Assembly: GCA_037951105.1 (NCBI GenBank)
Contig: JBAMJV010003250.1
Span: 199,001 to 263,000, forward strand
Length of the DNA stretch: 64,000 nt
DNA from: Echinarachnius parma
Lineage: Eukaryota > Echinodermata > Echinoidea > Clypeasteroida > Echinarachniidae
Reading direction: 5' to 3'
A program made the translations under genes and the position numbers. How positions within the stretch are numbered: the first letter of the stretch is position 1; each line of letters begins with the position of its first letter. The notes under the pieces are model-generated. The model did not search any database. It had not been told where the DNA came from and saw only the letters and a program-made list of their open reading frames with translations. Of the stretch, positions 26,901 through 36,700 are shown piece after piece.

Positions 26901-29900
26901 TATTGATTGATTGTTTCATTTATTTTTTTTCTCAATCATATGGAGATGGTCTAAATTCCGAAGCAAAAGCTGGTTTCGCTATTATATCCCTTCTATTGGC
27001 TACATCACTGGCTGCAAACGTCTGCCTGGTGATTTTACTGAGAAGAAAAGGGTCAAGTAAGTTGAAAAATATATATATTGATTCTCTTTTGAACGAATAA
27101 TCCACACTAAAAGCGAACAACAGTTTGTGTGAAATAACTTACATGTGGAAGTGTTCATTAACAGCTAACTGTTATAATTCAACGATGCATGAATGATCGA
27201 AAACAAAATATAAACGGCTAAGTAACAGGATTGTTTTTATTCAAAACGTACCAGTTAATACAGGAGGGCGCCAGACACATCAGCTTTCAACCATATTTTA
27301 ATATAAAAATTGAATGTTATGTTACGTTATAATAATTATTCAACATTTCGTTATATTTTCACAAATGTGTACGATTTATCAAAAAAATAATTCTACAATT
27401 ATTTAATAAAGGTTGGTGACCAACTTGTATTGCAAGCAGAAAAATGCATTGAAATTTGAGCTGTTTCTAAACTGACTTTTGTAAAATAAATTGTGCGCTC
27501 TGGCAAACTATACTTAATATGTTCATTAAATCACAAAAAGGAATCTATTAAAGCGCCCTCTAAATCAAAACTAGACGATCACTTTAAACACATTATAAGT
27601 AATTTCTCAAGTATAGGTTTTCCCGCTCAATTTTGCACTTTTTTCAATCGAATTCATTTAGGGTCATTCGAATTCGTGCGTTGTGGCGTAATCGTTGGTA
27701 TCGGTCTTCCAAATTCCGAATAAGTGCATGCGAATTCATGCAAACACACACGCTTTCGTGAATAGGCACAGAAGTTCATTTATAGGCATTCGAATTCGCG
27801 AATGTGCAGTCAACAGTCAACTGCCCTTTCGCGAATTCGAATGACCATTGATGAAAAGGTATGCACTTTGTGCAAATTCACTTGCTCCTACGTGATTTTG
27901 AACGACTATTTATGAATTCGAATGCTGCTTTGGTACGGCGATCGCAAATCGCGCGAATTCGATTGCTCCTATTATCAATTCGATTGACACAATCGCGAAA
28001 TTGAGCGGGAAAACCTATATTTGTTTTAAGAAGAAAAGTTCACAATGACTATTCTTAATCTCTTTTCAGTTCAAGGCAGTAGTATGTACATCAATGTTGG
28101 ACAGAATTAAAGGAATAATTGTTATAGTTATGATAAAACAGAGTAAAACGTCTCAGTCATCGTTATACGTCAAACGAATAGTAGAAATACGCACGGCTAG
28201 GTTGAAGGGATGTGTTTGTTTAAAAGGTAAACAGGTGTTAACACAATAGTGCAAGACATATTTACATAGACATTGAAAATAATTTAACCTCATACTTGTG
28301 GACATTCTGGTTATGGAAAACAAAGTACGATTAAATATTATTGAAAAAGTGTACATTTGGGTTTTAAATCATTTCAAAGCAATGTATTTGTGTAATTGTA
28401 ATTTTCTCACGCTGCTACAGAACTGAAACAGACTGCTACAGAAACGAATGATGACAGAAAATCTAGGTATGTAAAATCATCAGATTGTAGATTGTAAAAT
28501 ATAACTAAATACAGTATATATAATGGCAACTTAATCATTCTTTACATTTAGATTATGATTTATGTTAGAATCAAATAACATTGCATTCTAATTGACATTT
28601 TTTAGATATAATCATGTAGCATATTGAAACATTTGCCGTCGTTTCCCCTCCTGGATCGAGTTCGAATGAGTTGATTGATAAAACTGTCGTATATAAATGT
28701 TATAGTTCTGTGCATCGGGGTCAGTAGGGCAGATAAACTAAGTTAGCCCAACTCCGCGCGAGTTTTGAATCAGGCGATAATCAACATGCTGGCAAAAATA
28801 CCTCATATTACATTTTACACTAGGAATTTCCCCTTATATTCTGTAATTTGGTGTAGCCTACAATTATTTAATAGGAGGAGGGGGACGTGCCCTCCGCGAT
28901 AGCTACACCGATTTCTACTTTCTTTTTTTTTTTTTTCAGGAGTGAGGTGAACACTGACGACGGAGCAGACGACATCCAACTTTATGAAATGATTGCACCT
29001 GGGACAAGTAGTAAGTGGATTTCCTCTAAGCTTTTACATTTCGTATCATTTGCAAGTGATTTTTCTAGAAAAGGGTGTCTAAATTTGATTTTAAAAAGTT
29101 GAAAAGAAAATTAATCCTTTCAATGGAAAGCATTAACAAGTGATTATAATTAGAAAGTCTTGCCAGAAGTATTGTATTTATTCATAAAAATGGATAATAC
29201 ATTTATATTTCTGACAAAAATTGTCATAATACAAATGAATATTTCTCATCAATGCAGCTGATTCAACATACACTGAGATTCAACATGACTTCAAAGGAGA
29301 TGGACCCGTGTCGATATCTGCTGCAAATGTCTCATTCTTAACCAGATTGGGTCCGATCGGGAGTGGGGAGTTCGGTGATGTGTGGAAAGGGGAACTTAAT
29401 TCACCCCAAGGGCGTACTGCAATAACTATCCAGCAGATACGAGGTAGGAAAATAATGTAGTTGAATGAACTATTATTACTTTTGTTGTTAAAGTGATATA
29501 TTATAATCATAATTTTCACCGAAAGTGGCATTTGAATATTCAATCGTATACCCAATATCAATGTAATTCACTTAAATTTGAATGATATGTAATTTATAAT
29601 TTCAAAGAAAAACAATGCCTTTAATCTAGAGAAAAATGATAACAAGTTACTGTCATATTTTACCATCCACTATCTATTAATTCTGACGACAATCGAAAGG
29701 CGTTCCGGATCGCTTTTGAATTGAATCATGCTAATATCCATAATTATTAACATTAATATATCCAATACTTACCAAATCAAAACCTATTTTATTCATCTGA
29801 TATACAATAAGCAAAACATTAACGTACAAAAGATATATGATGATCCACGTGATTCTTATATATACTATATATGTATGACAAAGTTTATAGATCACTTAAG

Positions 29901-30735
29901 TATCAATATTATTTTATACCAAAAAAAGTGTACAGCATATCACTGTTCCCGAAAGAACATAAACATTTTTATATAGCACTCTTTAAACTCATCCATGAAT
30001 TGTCTGAAAATTACAAGGGGGTGTTTTCTGAGCAGAAAAAAGGTTAACAATTTCGTTTCTTAGTTGTCATTATAATGGTAAACGGATACCCAATATCAAT
30101 CCAGCAGACGTAGAGCACTTAACCACTTCACTCTATCGAGAGCATTTTAGTCAGTCATATGTTATGCTCCAGAGTGCTAGGGAACCTTGTTTTTCAACCT
30201 ATTTGTAGACGTGTGTACCCATCTAGAATAAGACATTTTAAAATATCTATCTATCTATATATATATTTATATACGTAGAGGAATATTTGAGGGTAATAAA
30301 GTTGCATTCGGAAGCTGCATACATTTTGGTGTAATGTCTCTTGTTACATAATGAAATTGTATGTTATGTGGTCAGTGTATTTCTAATTGACTTTGTCTTT
30401 TGTACATAACAACATTTCGATTAATTTAAATGTAAACTTAAATTTGTTGAAAAAAGTGTTCCCTACAATTAAACATTAAAAGTACTACCGTACAATTATG
30501 ATAGGTGTTATAAGGAAAACAAACTATTTCCTCAAAGTGTTACAGTTAAACGTACGCAATATTATATGTGGACAAATAAAATTATAAGCAATTTCCACGA
30601 TGTTGACCGTATTTCCCTATTTTGTCACATAACGATTGTTTTACTTATACAGGAAAAGAATACTACCTTGACACCTTCCTTTTACTGGCGTAGCGAGGGG
30701 GGGGGGTTCATGGGCCTTAGACCCCCCCCCCCCCG

Positions 30736-30788
<53 letters not shown>

Positions 30789-33700
30789 TTCGTGTTTTTT
30801 TCTTTTTAGCCAGTAGAGTTTAATTGGAGATTTGAACAGCTTATAATATAAAAGCTTCCGGGTGTTCCGCCCCCGCACTCCTGTCAGAAGCCCTAAGACA
30901 TGCCCCAAACGACTCGTAGGTCGGAGAACCCCCCCCCCCCCCCCCCCCACACCCACCTATTTCAAAGTTCCTGGCTACATCACTGCTTCCTTAAAGGGAT
31001 AGTTGAGTTCTGGTAAAGAGAGTACAGTTTTGATCAAACTGAATGTTAGTAACCAAAACCTGCACCATAACATTACAAACTAATAGTTAAAACTCTACCC
31101 TGCTTGAAAGGAATTCAAAATTACAAACGACTACTAAAGCCTGTTATCATTCAAACAGAGCCGATCAAACTAAAGATGGCGCTCTCTAAAAAGTCATTGG
31201 TTTAAACCATTTTAAATAACATATTGTGTATGTGAAGTTTCGTAAAAATGGTGATAATATAGAGAGATAATCAACGACTATCAACAAACTTCTTTTGACA
31301 ATTTTTGAAAAGAGGAAGCATTTAAACAAAAAATTCACGGTTGGTTCAAAATGATTAAATAATTGTGGGGCCCCACATTTATTACATTTATGGATATTTC
31401 ATCCGTTTCTGAACTGATTTTGATCAAATAAAGTTTATTCTGTCTTTAAAATATTATGCTCTTTCAAATTTTACACTCAGTTTGTCAATACCAATACTCA
31501 ACTATCCCTTTAATTCAGATTTTTCCCTCTGAACAAGTTACCATAGCGACACTCGACCAGGATACATGTTATACATGAATTGAATAACTTTAGGCGTTCA
31601 AGTAGAAGGTACTTCCTTATGGTGTTAGTGACACATACGTTGCACACGATGATGTGCATGTAGGCCTACATATGAAACGTCAAGCTATATTATATTACTG
31701 TTGTTCATATTTAGTTATACAAGTTATCTATCCTTTGAAATTTTGAATGCATGTGCCATTTTGAATAGACTGACAATTAATTCAAATACAACTAAGTACG
31801 TACATACTTTGTCTAACTAAACGTAGAATTTTTGTAATTTCGCGTCAGTTTTCAATTAATGAAAATAATACACAAGTCTGTAGTTTTGGCACCATTTATT
31901 GGCATTCTTATTGTCGAAAAAAAAAACTTCGAAAAAACATCAATAATGTGTGCAATTTAGCCCGTTAAAAGAAATTTATATCAAATAAGACGTTTTGTTT
32001 CAAGGAAGATGTTAGTTATGTTTTTCAATGCATTTTGTATACATCATGTAACTTATTTGTTAGAAGTGTTAGGTGCAGCAAACAAGACAAATTTAAATTC
32101 TGTCTTGCCTCCTCGGAATCGAATCGCAGGAATGTTAAATAAAAATATTATAGTTGTTGCTAGGTGTCAGTGTTATGTATTTGATGTCGATAAAGCGTTT
32201 TTAAAAGATTAAACAGACATATTGATATTGATATTGAGTTGCTCTAATGACTTTGATGATGAAAATGTATTATCTCTTTATTTGCTATAAATATATTCAG
32301 GCAATAAGCAAGAGTCATCGACCATCTCGAGTGCTGTCCAAACCCTCAGCAGTTTGACTGGACATCACAATGTTGTGGCATGTATTGGATACTGCCCTGA
32401 GCAACGTAAGCTTTTTTCTTTCTTTTTTTTTTTTTTTTTTTTTGGGGGGGGGGGGGGGGGATATTCAATGATGTAGCGTGGTCGGAATCATTTGGGTCTC
32501 ACATTAGTGTAGGGGGTGGGGGACATACCTTATATTGTTCTTTTGTTTATTTAAAGTCTCCCCTTTTGTTTCTTTCATTGAATGTCCTTTACATACTTAA
32601 TCATAATATTGAATATTTATAAAGCGCAATATCCACCTAATAAGGTGCTCAAAGCGCTTATTATTATCCCTGGTCATTTGGTACAGTTCAGACCCGCACA
32701 ATTATCTTGTACACATTCTCAACTCCCCGGGGAGCATGCTAGCGGCGGGCAACCCTATAGGTGTACCAAGCTAATGTTCACCTGACCAGGTACCCATTTA
32801 TACACCTGGGTAGAGAGCTGAAGGGCAAACGGATCGAGCAGGGTTTGAACTCGGGGTCTCACGATCAGAAAGCACGCGCTCCACCGATCTTGCCACACCA
32901 CTTCCTCATATACTTGCGAATGTAAGAGTAGGATGTAAACAGTTACAGCTCCTTGTATAATATAATTATGGACTACTTCGTTTACTTTATAGATAAGTTA
33001 CTTTAAAGAAAATACAAACTTTTACATTAATTCATTGTCATCTTATGTCACGTTATTCTTACTGTATACTGGTCCACATGCAGCATCTTGTACGAACTCG
33101 TGGGGATACTGCTTGCTGATCTACAGTCCAATGGCGCCTACGGCCAGAGTACAAACAAATCAAACATAAATAATATGTTAGTAACTACAATAATATAAGC
33201 AAAACAAAGGACAAAGGACAAAGCCAACCAGACTCCAGAGCAAAAAGGTATATTATATATGTTCATAATCATACCCTTACGTATCCTTATAGAAAGTATC
33301 TTGTACGAGTTCGTATCCGAGCAATCCCTGCTCACCCACCTACAGACAAATGGCGCCCACGGCCAGAGCACATACGGGAATATCAAGGGAAGCAAGAGTC
33401 GGCTGGATGAGACATCTCTCCTCAAGTTTGCCTGCCAGGTTGCAAATGGCATGGACTTTCTCTCCTCTCGAAAGGTGAAACGCATTAGCAATATATATAT
33501 ATTTTGTTGAACTATTTTTAACTTAATAATAAACGGATCAATCGTTCGTTTACTGTTCGTTAATTATGAACAACATACTAATGTACATGCTATACAAATT
33601 ATCCGTGAATGAGAAGTAACAGCGTAGGATATTATCTAATTATGACCCGACTTCTTTGACTGGAACTATTATTTTGGGGTACATGTTTTTGCGTATAATT

Positions 33701-36700
33701 ATTAGTAAGTTAGTACCATGTACAGTATGTAATGTGCATGCGCGTGTTTGTGTGGGACGTTAAAATGTGTTTGATTGCATATTGAATTTGCATTTTTTTT
33801 TTTCGAAGGAATAAGAAAAAAAACGGGTACCTGAATATTATGTTTTATAATAGTTTGATTCCCATCTTGCTTCTATAAGATCACTCATGGCTCGCTGTGT
33901 GCTCACAATATTCTGATGACCGAGAAGAACGAGTGCAAGATATCTGACTACGGACTGGTCTCCATGGCAACGGGACAGAAGCCGGTGAGTAACGCAATAC
34001 ACAGACCAATACATCATCAGGAACAAAATGTAAGAATATAATTGAAATATTATTTCTGAAAAAGAATTATAATCCTAACTTGTTATGATTACATTGCATT
34101 TGTGGCAATCATTGACCCTCTGTACTTCACGTTTGGTTGCATTTGAAGTGCACTCCCTCAATTCCCTCGAGGGGTGTACCTCTTACAGGTGCTCACACCC
34201 TCCAGTTCTGCCGAGTACACAATTATACACCAGGGTGTAGCAAATGTGGATACATTTTCTTGTTGAGTACGAATGAGATGACTAGGAAGGCTCGCTCTAC
34301 CGCCTTATAATACTTGGGGAAATTTGTACTCCCGCTTAAACCCCCTCTGGTTTGAACCTGGGGTGTGCCATGAAATCAACAGCGAAGGGTGTTCAATCAA
34401 CAATTCATTTACAATCAATTCAAACCATTGATCTATTAAATACCATTAAAAACGCGCGCAAGATTATATCATGAATACATCAATAGAAAATAAATATTTT
34501 ACAGCCCATACAAGATAAGGGAATTTAAGCACAAACAACTAATAGTAATTTCCCAGTAAGGTAAATGAAGTAGCAGGTTAAGACTCTTCTGTAGAATATT
34601 CGACTTGTTCAAACTTGACAGTTTATAAATGTGGCTATTATTGTGATAACTTACAGAAACCAACGCGATGGTCCTCGCCAGAGACTATGATGAACGGCGC
34701 ATGCTCAGTAGAGAGTGATGTCTGGTCCTTTGGCATCGTTCTCTGGGAGATTGTAACTCTAGGTGCGTCACACTTTACCCTAAAATGCTCCAAAGGGAGT
34801 GGAAATTGCACCAATAGTATGATGGGCTATAAAATGTCTGGTGCTGGTGGAAGTAATTGCATTTAATTACCATTTAAGTATGTTGTGCAATCTATTGGAG
34901 ATTGTAAGACATGACGAGTCCCCATTAATTGATGGAATGTCACCAAGGGAGTGGTGTACGTATTAGTTCACTATGAACGGGGTGATACCATTGACTTTGC
35001 TGAATGGAAACGTATGGTATTTTCTGAGCTGAATAGTAAAAACATTGTATAAAACACTGGGTAAGTCGGAGCTAAAAAGGATTTAGTAACTTTGTTGGCA
35101 TGATGAATAGTTGGTATAATGTGTAGTTTTGTGATCTTATAAATATGTCCTCTCAGTACTGTGTGAACATTTTACGTTTAATTAGCTTTTGTATGGCCGG
35201 GTAGTGAGCGAAAATGCAACACTTTAATCGTAAATATTTTTACGAAAGGAAACTTCGAAAAAAAAAAAACCTGTTTCATGCTTCTATTGGTAATACAAAT
35301 ACAACAATGTATGAGAGAACAGATACTTAGATTTCTAATGAAGTTTTGAGGATTCGGATAGTTTTACTAGATCCCTTTAAGACGGAATGCTCCCATTATA
35401 ATGGAAGTGATTACAATTTGTCATCGACATCATCTAATCGTTATAAGTACGCTATCAGTATAATAAAGTCAAATTTACTGTTGATGTTATAATACATTAG
35501 CTAATGTTGCTTTTTAGATTCTAATTCGTTTCGTTATTATGGTTTGTTCCATTACTGTTTTCATTAAAAATATCACAATTGCAGGTGCAAAGCCGTACCC
35601 CGGTATGAACTTCACCGCAGTCAAGCAGGTGGTAACCTATGGTTACAAGATGCCACGCCCCCGTCACTGTGGACAACCACTGTAAGACTTGTGATTGGTT
35701 TGCATTTTTATTTTGATAACATCAGAAATTTAAAGTGTAATCACATAGTTGGCGCATAGAAATGTGCAAATTTGGGACCATTTTTTAAAAGAACTATCAT
35801 CACTACCTGAAACAAAACAGAAATAAATAATTCGCATTTAAATGTGTGAGTTTGAAAGGTTCTCTGGAATAATCTATTTGTTTTCAAACCATCTCAATAA
35901 TGATGCCATCTAAGGTATTTTGAGTATAAAGGGTGCGTACACCCAAAGCAAGAAAATAGGTAATTAATTAATTGCGTACACCCCACGCAAGAAAATTGGT
36001 AATTAACTGATTAAAAAAAATAAGATGTATCGACCAATTTTACCTGGAATGAAAGAACATTGACGTGATTATAATGAACACCGTTAAAAAATGACAATTT
36101 ATGCCAGACTTTATCACCTACTGTTAATTAACATTCGTACAATTTAAATGCATTCTTGGACGTGTTTTTTTTTTCGATTTCGGGAACAATTTGATTTAAA
36201 ACAAAACCAATTATATTGCTAGTATTATGTTACCATATGCAAAACAAGAATGTACAAGAAAATGTGAAAGCTCCAAGTGATTTTAGTTGAATTTGACCAA
36301 GTTAAAGGATCACTTTGAATTTCCAGAAATATTTCATCAGAATTCGTAAACTGAAAATGAGTCTGAACAACCATTCGATTGTCTAGAATGAATTATCTAT
36401 ATCTTCAAAGCATTATCGTACATTCATCTTCTGCCATGGACCTGGGTTTCAACCCTTCTTTGTAGCTTTCGATTGATTTGAATAAATAAAGATGATTTAT
36501 ATATAATAACTAAATAAAACATTTCATTAGCTTTTTATCAGTTTATGGAAATGATCTGCATTTAATTTACAATTTGCAATATGTATACATATGTTTCATG
36601 TGGTGAACATTCGATAATAGTAATGGATTAATTTGATTTTCCATAAATATTTCATCAGAATTTGCAAACTGACAATTCAAACAATCATTCGAGTATTTAT

